A DNA stretch of 64,000 bases from Bugula neritina. Lineage: Eukaryota; Bryozoa; Gymnolaemata; Cheilostomatida; Bugulidae. Within the stretch, counting starts at the first letter, position 1. Every line of letters begins with the position of its first letter. The notes beneath the pieces are model-generated. The model ran no database searches. It saw only the letters and a list, made by a program, of their open reading frames with translations, and had not been told where the DNA came from. The stretch lies in assembly GCA_964035545.1 (NCBI GenBank), contig OZ037773.1:124001-188000 (forward strand), read 5' to 3'. A program made the position numbers and the translations under genes. Below are positions 9,398 to 20,267 of this stretch, one piece after another.

Positions 9398-10186
9398 CAT
9401 GCCAAATATTGTAGTGAGTAGTGCAAAGTACAAATACGGAATCGCCCTCTCCCTGCTTTTGGAATACTAAGACCCTTATGTAGCAACCAATTAGCAGCTC
9501 CGGAAGATATGCTTCCGATTCACGTGACACTTCCCGGGTTATTAACATTTTATCACGTTGTTGTAAGCGGAGGCTTGAAGGAGAAACATGTATTAGTAGT
9601 TGACTGATGTATAGGATAATTTGATGTGATGTTTGTTTTATGCTTTATTGTGGATAATAAATATAATTACTCGACAGCTACCCTAGTAATTACTAGCAGA
9701 ATAACCAACTAACTATACGCAAGTAGATAACTCACGCACAGTAATTGCACAAATTACTACAATATTTACTACAAACTTCAAAAATAGCATAAATTAAGTA
9801 GTATTACCGTGCCTATTTGCATCCAATTTACTAGTCTTACATTAATTATAGCAACTGTAACGTATTTTGTGTAGAATGGTTATTGCAAGTATTATTCAAT
9901 TCATATTCACGTGGTAATCACAGCGAAGCTTAAACTTTATAGCTTTGTATTTATGTGCATGATTGAGTTTTAATTTTTTTTAAAATTTTATATTCATTGA
10001 AAATATGTTTAAAACTTTACCAATAAATAAAATTTAAAACAATTGACACATAAAATTAAAAAAAAAATCACAAAAGTGATAAAATATTTCCTCTATAACT
10101 AATTTAAACTCGCGGTACCAATAGCGGCATTATGATTTTTCATGATTTAAAGTCAACACTCTTAAATATACCACACTGGATGAAAC
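9398..10186 (+). mobile_element. Foldback element arm (copy III), split by a solo LTR
   Basis: Left part ACATGCCAAATAT and right part ATATTTACTACAAACTTC continue each other across the solo LTR. The remainder matches copies I and II and ends at ACCACACTGGATGAAAC. Confidence 0.8.
9410..9761 (+). repeat. Solo LTR of family G2 with 4-bp target duplication
   Basis: TGTAGTGAG...ATTACTACA, matching the G2 LTRs but on the plus strand and with no internal region. Flanked by ATAT on both sides, and the undisturbed site exists at 3236. It probably arose by LTR-LTR recombination after insertion. Confidence 0.9.
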
Positions 10187-10462
10187 TTGTATTGCAAGCG
10201 CGCTACTATGCTACTCGCTGTAAGTTCAGTCTGCAACGAACATCCGGGCTGCCAAAGTGTAAAGCCACAGCCAATGGGCGAGGGCGTGCTGCTATCTAAT
10301 TATTGAATTGACTACTAGCAGTCGTTGCGTAGGCGGGAATCAAACGATGCGATAACTTAGTTGAATGAAACGTTACGCTAAACGCAACACTGAATGCTCG
10401 ATCGACTATGGTACTATGGTACTTTTACTACTGGAATTAATTATTGTAAGTGCTAACTTGAC
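10187..10462. other. Non-coding interval, no feature recognised
   Basis: Slightly GC-richer unique sequence with a CCAAT motif near 10273. I see no ORF, repeat or RNA gene that I can support. Confidence 0.5.
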
Positions 10463-11111
10463 AGTTAGTGACTATGTTTAGTTGTCGATTGGTGTGTTGC
10501 AGTAGTATAGTAGTAGTACGTAGAAGCTGTCATAAAAAACGTCAACGTATACACATTAATCACTACTTTTAATTTGAATAAGAGTTGAAATGTTGTTCAT
10601 CAAATTCAATTTTAAGGACAAACGGTATTTTGATTTAAATTTAATGATAATACTAAATCTAATTGATTTTCATTTTTTTCGAATTTGATATTTAAAATTC
10701 AATCATTATCATATTTAAGTTTATATTTATATTTATTATCCATTATGATTATCATTATGATTGTCATTATGATCATCATTTGAATAGTAATGAATCATGA
10801 TATAAATAACATTAACTGATTACATTTACTGATCAAACAGCAAATGTTGTAAATGTAACAAATACAACTACAAGTGCTAACCCTGGTCTAATAGTAATAT
10901 AAGTTTTCACTAGAGGCTTCCCTCTCTATAACTCAGTATAAGTATAGGCATTTTAGTTGCTGCGGAAGTGCTACCTCAACTGAGATAATAATAAACTGTA
11001 GCAATGCTGTTATGATTGTTGGTATCATTATGATTAACTAAGTGATTATCATTAATGACCATGATTAAGATATTGTTATAATTTCCACAATTATAATAAG
11101 TATGGGGATTC

Positions 11112-11390
11112 GTGTATACTATAGTTATCCACGTTGCATTGCCAAACACCAGACGAGTAATTAAGAGAGAAGAAGATTTATATACCACACTAAGTACACA
11201 AGTAAAAGTAGTATAGTTTTAGTAGCACACATATATAAAACATCTATCCTAGTACACTCAGCATCACGCTTTAACTGAATTGTATTATGAAACTGTCCGG
11301 AAGCCTTTCTGCTTCACCGGGGGTAATCACGTGCTTAGTGGGGATTGGCTCGTGAGCACGTGGCGCTTACGCTTCACTGGCCACTACACC
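11112..11390 (-). repeat. Downstream LTR of the G3 composite
   Basis: Begins TGTAGTGGCC right after a G-rich polypurine tract. U3 has CCAAT, CACGTG and CTTCCGG motifs and a TATATAAA box. It does not resemble the upstream LTR at 17556-17916. The inner boundary near 11112 is approximate, set by the start of sequence shared with the duplication. Confidence 0.6.
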
Positions 11391-11458
11391 GCCCCCTCCA
11401 GCAGGGAGCCTACTTCCTGCTAAAAAAATGAGTGGGAGGGAAGCGTAAAAAAAGAACA

Positions 11459-11461
<3 letters not shown>

Positions 11462-11524
<63 letters not shown>
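11462..11524. repeat. (TA)n microsatellite inside G3
   Basis: About 60 bp of (TA)n in the 3' untranslated part of the element. Confidence 0.9.
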
Positions 11525-11528
<4 letters not shown>

Positions 11529-11782
11529 ACCAGAATAAAAATGTACATAAGAAAAAATACTAAGAAACGTGTATCTTAGTATTTTTTCTTGTGTGTACAC
11601 AAATAATATCTTTCTAATCCTATTTACAAAATATAGTTTTCACAGCCCCGGTGGAGCACCAGGATGGAGGGAGACGGAGGAAATATATCCGGAGACGAAG
11701 GTGGTGTAGGGAGAGGGAGAGAGAGTGTCACACTAATCCTTAGTGGCACGTTTCAGCCGATTTATAGACTCCTGGAAGGACT

Positions 11783-12222
11783 TCAACTCGCTGCTTTTAC
11801 TCTGAGAGCCAACCGATGCACTTCCCTCTCGAGCTCGTTGGTCCTTACTTCGACTTCCTGCAGGTTACGGGCCAGTGGAGAGGAACGGGAGGGAACTGAT
11901 GAGGTCGATGTCTTCGGATCTTTACAACATAATTCTAGTGACAATCGACTGTTACTAGTCTGAGAGTCACAACTTTTATAAGGCACTCCAGAGACCAGTT
12001 GATTACGTGTAGACTGACCAAGAATGACAGTGTCTAGCTCGAGATCTAACAGATCGTCGGCCATTACTGCGTCCTCATCGTCATTCACGTTAAACGTGGT
12101 CCCTAGTAACTCTGATTCAATCCGACTGATTAGTTCAGAATTAACTGGCATCGGGCCTGTTTCCATAGATAGTAATACAAGACTTATACAGGCTTACCTG
12201 TGAACTTGGTATTGATCGACAT
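11783..12222 (-). CDS. Third ORF of G3 with possible micro-exon start
   Basis: The main frame starts at METGPMPVNSELIS (12166) and runs 127 residues: an acidic N-terminal half (NVNDDEDAVMADDLLDLELD) and a C-terminal heptad region (LQEVEVRTNELEREVHRLALRV). Unlike G1/G2 it has no zinc finger. Upstream, ATG at 12222 opens a 25-nt exon (MSINTKFT plus one base) ending at donor GTAAGC. A CAG acceptor 41 nt on would join it in frame to GPMPVNS. Exon length and phase equal those of G2. The 41-nt intron is unusually short, so unspliced initiation at METG is the alternative. Confidence 0.5.
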
Positions 12223-12331
12223 ACTCAACGTTCAGTAGTGGTAGTTGTGAGCTTAAGAGGTAGTTGTGAAATACGTCTGCCCTTGGCGATGTCAGCGTAG
12301 GAAAAGGCCGGGCAGCGTGTTTGATCTTTGC

Positions 12332-12751
12332 TCAGAGCGCATCAATTCCTCCCACTACTCCGCCCTCGCAAAAGTTGATATTTGCGTGGGGCTCACAACT
12401 CTTACATTTGCCCGATAATTCTCTCGAACGGTTTCCCCCTAGACTTTCAGACGCGCCGCTTTGGACGCAGTCACATACAAAATCTTTTAAATATGATGGG
12501 GGTTGCCTCGTACGTTGTCCCCGCTCTAGGGAAGGTGACGCACTCACCGGTGGACTAGTGGGTGCCACTGGCGGTGCTTCTGGTTCACTGGTAGTGATTA
12601 CTTCTTCCTGTTCTCCGGATGGAGCCCCTCCCTCCGTGGGGGTTTGCACTTCTGGAACCGGCTCGGTTTCCGGAAGTGATGGTATCAGACTTGGTATAGG
12701 AGGCGGCGGACGCACTTCTGTGGGTAGGAGCGGTCGCTCGTCTCGTACCAA
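12332..12751 (-). pseudogene. G3 pol C-terminal tail
   Basis: Proline-rich region (EVRPPPPIPS) ending in CKSCEPHANINFC, a C-x2-C-x2-H-x5-C arrangement. It is homologous to the pol C-termini of G1 and G2, where the integrase core has been removed between the zinc domain and this tail. It is separated from the integrase frame by breaks. Confidence 0.7.
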
Positions 12752-13030
12752 GTCCTCTTATAGCGGAATGACCACTTCATACTCATGTCCATACCACCGT
12801 CACCCACGCGTTGTCGTCTGCCTCCTGGGCTCCAACAAAGGGGGGGCTTCTCCCACTGCGTCTGTGCTAGCCCATTACGGCTTCAAGCAAGCCTCATTTT
12901 GGATGGACATCTGTCCTGAGCGCTCGATCTTGTAGGTATGGTTGGGCATAGCCTCATCTATCACCTAGGGTCCCACGAACTTAGGCTGTAACTTAGCCGC
13001 CTGCCCGCGACGCTTACGATAATTGACCAT

Positions 13031-13906
13031 TCACACCCAATCTCCTGTCTGATAGAGGGGTGGTTCCTTGGAATCCTCGCGCCGCACCTGCCACTGCTTC
13101 TCCCGCAGCATTTCGTGTGCGACCCTCATCCATTCCACTAGTTCGCTGGCATACTCGTAAATCGAGCTGTCTTGCTCTGGAATGTGGTAGGTAAGATGGT
13201 CAGGAACTCGAGTCTCTTTCCCGAGCCTCAGGAGGTTAGGGGTCTTACCAGTACTGGTGTGCGGGGTGCTACGGTATGCGCGCATGACTTGTGGCAATAC
13301 CGTATCCCATTCCTCTTGACTGCGCCCGAGTAGTAGACTCCGGAGCGCATCACCTAGCATCCGGTTATTGCGCTCCACCACCCCGTTGCCTTGGAGCTGG
13401 TAAGGAGTGGTCCTGCTCTGATTTACTCCCAGGAGGCGGCAAAAGTCGCTCATCAGTTGAGACTGAAATTGAACGCCTTGGTCAGAGTGTATCTGCTCGG
13501 GGAGGCCAAAGTAGCAGAATACATGTTGGTCTAGCACCCTGGCCACTGTCGGGGCTGACGCACCTGGGATAGCCAGAGCGTCCGCCCACCTGGTAAAGTG
13601 GTTGGTTAATACTAAGATCCAACTATTGCCTCTGGGGGTTAGGAGCATGGGTTCGACCAGGTCGACAGCTACTACTTGCCACGGCCTTCCAGCATATAAC
13701 CTTCGCCGTCCCGCTTCACCAGGGAAACGGCCATGCTTGCTGGCCTGGCAGATTTCACACTGTTTTACTCTGAGTCGAACATCCCGCCCCATCTTGGGCC
13801 AATACCACCGGAGTTGCAAATTGAAGATCACTCTTTTGACTCCTGCGTGAGCCTGCTTGTGAGTGTCCCAAATTAACTCACGGCGTATGGCAGTGGGACA
13901 GACCAC
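13031..13906 (-). pseudogene. G3 integrase (HHCC plus DDE core)
   Basis: 291 open codons. The N-terminal zinc domain has THKQAH and CEIC. The catalytic core retains Asp in VAVDLVEP, Asp in IHSDQGVQF and Glu in GNGVVERNNRML, so the DDE triad appears intact. A GDWV end matches the Ty3-type C-terminal domain. Upstream frames are shifted, so this segment is no longer joined to RT and functions only as a remnant. Confidence 0.85.
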
Positions 13907-14226
13907 CCTCTTCCTTTCCTCTGCCTTAGCTGTTCCTCTCTGGGTCGTCGCCCTTCCTTTTTAGCCCGATATACGTCTGCCACTACTCCAGGCAGGTTTT
14001 CCTGAAGCCTCTTTAGTTCCCGGACATTATCGGCCAAAGCAGGGTTGGCGTGGAGGTTCTGTACAGCCTCCGAGGGTTCGTCAACTGTCTGTTGGAGTTG
14101 ACCCTCGTCCCAGTCAAACCGTGCTCCGTGGTGAACCAGTGTCTCTAACTCATATCGTGGGGGACCTCCATCCCTCTTTTTGATGTTGAGACACTGTTTA
14201 CAACACCCGCCAGGTCGTCGGCTCAA
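13873..14226 (-). pseudogene. G3 linker between RNase H and integrase
   Basis: Frame containing HHGARFDWDEGQLQQ and ENLPGVVADVYRAKKEGRRP. The second block also lies just before the integrase zinc domain in G1 and G2. It therefore marks the downstream edge of the RT/RNase H loss in those families. Confidence 0.7.
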
Positions 14227-14328
14227 GCCATTCGCATTGCTGTGCCTCTTACCCAGTCGATGTTCAATCGGGTAAGAAAAATCGGCTAGAATTTAGAGCC
14301 ATCGGGCGACCTGACTGGACGGTTCTGC

Positions 14329-14532
14329 TCACTTGCACAACCAAATCAAAAAGGCATGATCCGTACGCAGCCGGAACTTCCTGCCATACAGATAGGGTCG
14401 GAAGTGCTTCACTGACTTGATTACTGCCAGCAACTCCTTGCCAGTAGTGCAGTAAATTCGTTCAGTGTGTGAGGGAGACATGCTGTAGTAAGCTACTACT
14501 ACTTCCCGGCGTTCCTGCACCTGCGACAGCAC
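14329..14532 (-). pseudogene. G3 RNase H fragment
   Basis: Recognisable Ty3-type RNase H (VVVAYYSMSPSHTER, GKELLAVIKSVKHFRPYLYGR, LRTDHAFLIWL). Start and end are broken by frameshifts. Confidence 0.8.
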
Positions 14533-14677
14533 AACGCCAACATTCTAGTCACTGGCGTCTGTGTCGAGGATGTACTCTAGAGTAGGATCTAGTTAGACCA
14601 AGATGGGTGCCGCCAGTAGGCAACCCTTGAGGCGGTCAAACGTCCACTGCCACGTCACTTCCTTTGCCGTGAGCCGG

Positions 14678-15272
14678 TTAAACGGCTGCGCTATCCCCGC
14701 AAAGTCTGGTATGTATAGCCTGTAATACTCTGCCAGACCCAGGAAAGCCCGGAGTCCGGTCAAGTCTTGGGGGGGTAACCCAGTCTTCTATCGCCCGTAC
14801 CTTTTCGGAATCTGTGGCCATGCCGTTTCGACCGACAACGTGCCCCAAATACTTGACCTCCGGCTGCAATAGAGCGCACTTGGAAGGTTTTAGCTTCAAA
14901 CTGGCACCTCTGAGTTTTTCGAAAACTTCTCTCAGACGACTGATGTGTGTCTTGAAGTCTGGGGAGATCACGAGGACTTGTTCCATCAGCCTCTGGAAAG
15001 TGGCTGGGGCGGAGGTCAGTCCAAACGGCAGTACCTTCCACTTCCACAATCCGTCCCATGTTAAAAAACGCCGCCTTCTCCTGGGCGTCGGGACTCAGAG
15101 GCACCTGCCAGTAACCGCTCAATAAGTTTAACGTACTGAAGTACTTGCTGTCGGTTAGGGCGTCCAAGGAATCGTCAATACGAGGTAGAGGGTAAGCGTC
15201 CTGTATGGTCACGCTATTTAGCTTGCGGTAGTCCACACAGAACCGCCATCTTCCGTCTTTCTTCCGGACCAA
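14678..15272 (-). pseudogene. G3 reverse transcriptase, catalytically broken
   Basis: Two overlapping frames. The first holds the fingers and motif A region (RWRFCVDYRKLNS, YFSTLNLLSGYWQVPL), in which the usual catalytic Asp of LDL is Asn. The second carries LPFGLTSAPATFQRLMEQ and then passes directly to VISPDFKTHISRL, so the block that normally holds the YxDD catalytic box is missing in frame. The thumb-type region LKLKPSKC...YLGHVVG is present. Frames shift near 15050. Confidence 0.85.
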
Positions 15273-15305
15273 GACGACCAGCGAGCTCCATGCACTATGG
15301 GCTGG

Positions 15306-16402
15306 CTATATGAGGCCTCGTTCCAGAGGATCCTGGAGCTGTCGGCTGACCTCCTTCTCCGGTCCCAACCTGCGTGTGGGTTGCCAAATAGGGACTGTAC
15401 CTGCAGTCAGCGGTATCTCGTGTCTGACAGCTCCAGTCAGTTCCACGTCATTGTCTCCGCTGCTGAACACATCACCGTAGTCGCGCAGCAACTTCGCCAT
15501 GGCCTGGCCTTCTTCGTTGCTTGCACAGCCACCACAGGCCGTCTCATACAACTCCTTGATGTGTGGTGGAACAGTCCCCCACCCTTTTTGCGGGCGCTGA
15601 GGGGGCCTTCCGTCGCGTCTCCCAGCGATGGTCCCACGTCCTCTTCCTGGACAGAGTGAAAGCGGCCCAGCATGGATCCGGCAGGTAGCTTTATGGACTC
15701 CGTGAAGGGGTTTACGCACTGCACCAAGATCTCTCTATGCGCAGTCAGCTGGTTTAGACTGCTAGCAAGTTGGATTCTAGCGTGTGCACTTTCCACCACC
15801 CCCAGTCCGGAGATCTGGCTATTCACCCTGCAGTGAATAGTAGCCTGGGAGCAGCCTAGTATTGTACAGTTCCGTACTACCTGCACGCCTCCCGCTAGAG
15901 GACAGCCAAACTTGTCGACACAGGCAAGTTCTCGCCCGGACATCACCATCACAGACTTGCTAAAGTCGATGTGACATCCGTGCCATTTCAGGAACGGCAT
16001 CCCGAGGATAGCATCCTCTTTAAGCTGACTGACGATAAACGTCTCTTGGATAGCTTGATCTCGAATGCGTCCCGTCAGCTCAATTATACCATAGAAGGGA
16101 ATGCACGACCCGTCAGCCAGGGTGCCATACTCCCCATCGTATGGTTCCATCTCGCTCCTGACCCTAGTGCTGAGGATGTCAAAAAGTTGGCGACTTATGA
16201 GGTTCGTGGTACAGCCCGAATCGAGCAGGAAGGTAACAGCTTTACCCGCAATCTTGCCGAGTAGGAAATAGCTGTTCCCATGGGGCTGCACCCGCACTCT
16301 TGCAGGAAGCACCTCTCTCGCTTTAGGTAGGGGAAGTGGTCGTTTGGAACGGTGGTAGGGTGACCTCGGAGGAGGGGGAGGCAAGTTTCCTGGCACCTGC
16401 AC
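15306..16402 (-). pseudogene. G3 protease and linker
   Basis: Retroviral-type aspartic protease with LLDSGCTTNLIS and ILGMPFLKWHGC, followed by a linker that in an overlapping frame reads QAMAKLLRDYGDVFSSGDND and EIPLTAGTVPIWQPTRRL, the usual lead-in to Ty3 RT. One frameshift separates protease from that lead-in. Confidence 0.8.
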
Positions 16403-16583
16403 TGGTCCCCATTCCGATTCTTAGGCCGGTAGCCCGTCGAATAGGTTGTGGAGTGGCATAGAGAAGGTAACAGCGGGGCGGGGCCCCTTACCTGTCCGTC
16501 GCAGCTGCTGCCACTCGTGGTTGTTAGCACGCGGTACCCGTCTGGGTGACCTACGTTTCTTCTTCCCTGGGGGATTCATCGCC

Positions 16584-16627
16584 GGCCCGCTGAAGGCGGG
16601 AACATCTGCGGGCCACGATAGCTTAAC
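16584..16627 (-). promoter_or_regulatory. Relic of the gag-pol frameshift signal in G3
   Basis: Slippery position reads G TTA AGC (16621-16627) instead of G TTA AAC. The hairpin arms GGCCCGC and GCGGGCC remain at the same spacing. Different flanking bases still pair (ATCG with CGAT), which suggests a conserved structure. Confidence 0.5.
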
Positions 16628-16639
16628 CCCGGAGCAAGA

Positions 16640-17520
16640 TTAAGGCAATATCTGCGGAAATGTCCTTGGTTTCCACATTCTCAGCAAAAACTGACTGCTT
16701 CCCCTGGTGGCGGTGTCAGTGGCCGTGAAGGCCCGCAGGCGGTACCTACCGGGGTTTTGTGTGTCAGTGCTGTCACCAGTTTAGCCAACATGTCCGTCAG
16801 TTGGGCGACCTTTGATGCGGCGGTTAACTGTCCCACGGCAGCGGCCGTGGGGGGCTCTGCCTAAAGATCAGCCGGAGTGACTGTGGACTCTACCTCCACC
16901 TGGCGGGAAACCCCGCGGTTCCTATGCATCTGGTTTGCCAGAAGATAGGCTTCCCCTTCTGCAAGAGCGCCTTCGACTGTGGTAACTCCCCTAGCTAGAA
17001 ATTGATGAAGGAGTCTCAAGTCATTGATAGATTGCACAAAGGCGTCAAAGGTATACCTCTCACGGTTAGCTTGAGGTAGATCGCTATACGCAATCTGCGC
17101 CAGCTTCATCACCGTGGCAACATGTTCTTGTTGCAGGGTGTAAGGATCACGCCGCAGCCTTTGTAGTCCGGCCCGAGCGTCTATGGCGGAGATGCCAAAA
17201 TTGGCCCGTAGAGAAGCAGAGATGCTGTCGATGTCCGGTCCTAACCCATAGGGCTTGGCCTTATCCATCAACGACATTCTGAGCTTCAGCAGGGCCACTC
17301 TGGGTGGCCATTTGGCGACATCCATAACGCCGCTGAACTCTTGTATGAATTGTTCCACTTTCTCTTTGCCCGTGAAGGTGGGTGCCTTTAACCGGTAACA
17401 GTCCTCGTTTAGCTCCCTCGGAGCTCTTCGCTCTTCTACTACATAATTCACAGGAACAAGATCATTTCCACGCTCACCTTCTATCGGCTGTGGGGGTGTT
17501 CCAGCATCCTCAGTCTCCAT
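16640..17520 (-). pseudogene. G3 gag with nonsense mutations
   Basis: From METEDAGTPP at 17520 an open frame of 219 residues covers the capsid-like region (ERYTFDAFVQSINDL), then a TAG. The same frame continues to the zinc knuckle, where the Trp of CWECG seen in G1/G2 has become TGA (C-stop-ECGNQGHFRRYC). Two or more nonsense changes mean no intact nucleocapsid can be made from this copy. Confidence 0.85.
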
Positions 17521-17536
17521 CGTTGATGTGCACAGT

Positions 17537-17554
17537 GTCCCACTGCTGCCACCA
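17537..17554 (-). other. Primer-binding site of G3
   Basis: TGGTGGCAGCAGTGGGAC on the minus strand, two differences from the G1/G2 tRNA-Leu site, one base inside the LTR. Confidence 0.6.
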
Positions 17555-17555
17555 C

Positions 17556-17916
17556 TGTTATCTTTTCAGTATTGTGGGTTAGTGTGCAATCGAGTGACTT
17601 TCTATCATGTAAGCTAGATCAATTTCACCAGTGACATTCGAATTATAATAATATATTTCATACAATGATACACAATCTAAAAACTACATCTATCGAATAC
17701 ATCGACAGCTACTCAACACAATGTCTACAGTTTGCCACACTATTCCTAACTGACTGTTACTCGAGAAGTCACAGCTACTAATAATAGTTCATGATTCCTA
17801 TTGGCGGGTTGCTGTCTCGGATCATCTTCTTAATATACTTAGTGACCCCGTGCTGCACTTAGAAGGGAATTAACATTTACCCCGTTATTACGATGGTAGC
17901 TCCACGAGCCACCACA
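17556..17916 (-). repeat. Upstream (5') LTR of the G3 composite
   Basis: Begins TGTGGTGGCTCG and ends GATAACA beside the primer site, 361 bp. It is unlike the downstream LTR. The host flank ATAATACGGTTATACTAG matches 49176 onward in duplication copy 2. Confidence 0.65.
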
Positions 17917-18310
17917 ATAATACGGTTATACTAGTAGTAGGTCTAATTGTTACACTAATACTAATGATCATACCATTAGTAATAGTAATGCTAATGCTTA
18001 GTTATACTTATACATATGTTATAGTTTTTACTCATTTATCGAATACAATTTTTATGGAGCTATAACATAAGTATTTAAAGTATAACCAAGTATTGCTGAT
18101 AAAGTAGCTAATAATAGTATTGATAATAGTCACTCTTTCAGTTACAACTGATGATCATACTTGTGCTCAAACTGACACATTAAAATTACATTTAGTTTTA
18201 CTGGTGTCACGACTCACCAGGTGATACTATTAATCATTTATTTTCATGGTTATGAACTTGAAACCCTTTATCAGTAATTACTATGAGTAAGAGTCATACT
18301 AATAGTCTAA

Positions 18311-18653
18311 GCCTAGGGCCACACGGTTCGTATTTTCGCATGCGAAAATTGAAATCACAAGTAGCAAAGGTGTTCACTGTGCACGTTGAGAAAACCTTCG
18401 CACTTGTCGCTCTGCATTTTCAACGCAAGTGCAAATCGTCTCTGTCGTCGTCACCTAATTGGTTGGTAGCTATTCAGCGAGCCCAATTTCTTTATTTAGT
18501 GCTATATTCCAGTAAATTGCGTTTTATTGAAAGTGAGTGCAATTTAAAAATGAAAGCTTTATTTATCACGCATCACTGACGCTACAGTGGACACCTTTGC
18601 TACTCGTGATTTTAATTTTCGCATGAGAAAATACGCACAGTGTGGCCCTAGGC
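18311..18653. mobile_element. PIF/Harbinger-like MITE with empty site in the paralogous copy
   Basis: 343 bp with inverted ends GCCTAGGGCCACAC / GTGTGGCCCTAGGC, flanked by TAA on both sides. The duplicate at 49571-49573 has a single TAA and no insert. A 3-bp TWA duplication fits PIF/Harbinger. It has no transposase. Confidence 0.85.
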
Positions 18654-19438
18654 TAATACCATATTTTTTACCATTAGTAATATTGTTGTACTAATACTAA
18701 TAGTAATATTAGAAGATCAATTTTAAGCTCTTTTGATTTCCCTTTGTGTTCATTTTCAGGGAATACTCAAACCAATTGATAAGAATAATTTTGATTAAAT
18801 GCACAAAATCAATGAATGTGATTTACATTGACTGAAATATTGAGTTTTACTTAGTCTTACCCTTGCTTGTAGTTATAATAGCCTGTATTAGTAAGAATAT
18901 TGTAAAGGAACTTATACTCAGTAGTACAGTATCAATTTTAATGTATGATTACTATTTTTTCAAGGAATAGCTTGGAAGGCACCAATGGCAGAACTCAATA
19001 GCTAAAACTTAACACTAAGTTGGTTTTTGAATTAAAATAGATGATTGACAAGAATCTAATTACTTAACATGCTGAAAATTAATTCGCAATGTAAGTATTT
19101 GTTGCTTTCCTAGTATTTCATGTGTTATAATAGCTGTTGATATATGCTGGATTATTTTGGTCTGTAGTTGACACTGAGTTTATGTACCCATTACTTCATT
19201 ATGCTGGAGGGTTTAAATCACATTTGAATCATGATAAAACTTTTTTTGTTTGACTTATTTAGGATATTTGTGTAGTGAGATACATTACATCATATTATAT
19301 TACATTTAACTTGCTAATTGTATTCAGCAAATCTATTTTTGTAGATAAGTATACATTTTAAAATAGGTAAAATTAAAACTATCTAATCCAACTGTGCAAT
19401 CCATTTAATTAACCACTACTTTCTGCTAGTTGTATGTA

Positions 19439-20235
19439 TGAGGGCAATTCAAAAAGTAAAGATAATTTTGCCATAAGTCAAGTTGTAATCGAATTAGGCA
19501 CTTGATTTTTTTCAGCATAATTTCTTGGCCAGCAAACACCTTTCTGTCATCTTGGTACTATCTTTTTTATTCCCTCAGCATAAGATTCGGTAGATTGACT
19601 CAGTAAAATTTCGCTCGAAGTAGTTCGGACCTTGTCATGAGTCTCCTTGTGAATGATTAGTTTCGGTGTGGAACGTAGAGCACCAAAGAAATGGTACTTA
19701 CAAGGTGAAGGACTAGGATTCTCCAATCGTTAAGGACTTAGTTGATGTTCTCAATGGTTTTAATGGCAGATTATGGCCTTCCGGTGTCTTTGTGGATATT
19801 ACACTGTAATTACATGCCTATTCTCTTCTACTTACTCTCTTTCTAAACTTAGATGAATTACACTGTTTATTAAATTAGTAAAGTTGTCGTTCTATGCTGT
19901 TACTTTCCTGAATGCCTGTCAAAAGTCTCTGAAGTCTCCAAATTGGCTGGTCTAGCCGCCTCTTCTGCTATTCGCCTACCTGAGCCATGTCCACTCTCCA
20001 AAGAAGTTGTTCAATCCTTAAAACCGTTAGCCCATTTAAAAACTTTGTTTTGGTTTTAACAACTGTCACCATATTAAGCTTTCATTCCCCTATAAATTTC
20101 ACTTGGTCTGACTCCCTGAAATGATTACTGTGTAAAGACAACTTCTGAAACAACGTAATATTAAAAAGATAGGTACATATTACAATTATATTTAGTTTTA
20201 TAAAGAATTTATCTTTACTTTTCAAATCGCCCTCA
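19439..20235. mobile_element. Degraded mariner-like element, copy 1
   Basis: About 27-bp inverted ends TGAGGGCAATTCAAAAAGTA / TACTTTTCAAATCGCCCTCA with TA on both sides. The interior has no intact transposase. A counterpart at 50350-51248 in the same place shows that it predates the segmental duplication. Confidence 0.75.
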
Positions 20236-20267
20236 TAATTCTTTAAGCAAGCATTATGTGTGTATGT

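Larger units (their letters stand above)
11112..17916 (-). mobile_element. Decayed chimeric Ty3/Gypsy element, family G3 (RT-encoding type)
   Basis: Minus-strand order: 5' LTR, primer site, gag, protease, RT, RNase H, integrase, C-terminal tail, third ORF, polypurine tract, 3' LTR. This is the only copy here with recognisable RT, RNase H and integrase core, so it shows what an autonomous relative of G1/G2 looks like. Stops and frameshifts break gag and pol. The two outer LTRs are not alignable by eye, and no matching flanking duplication is seen. Confidence 0.85.
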
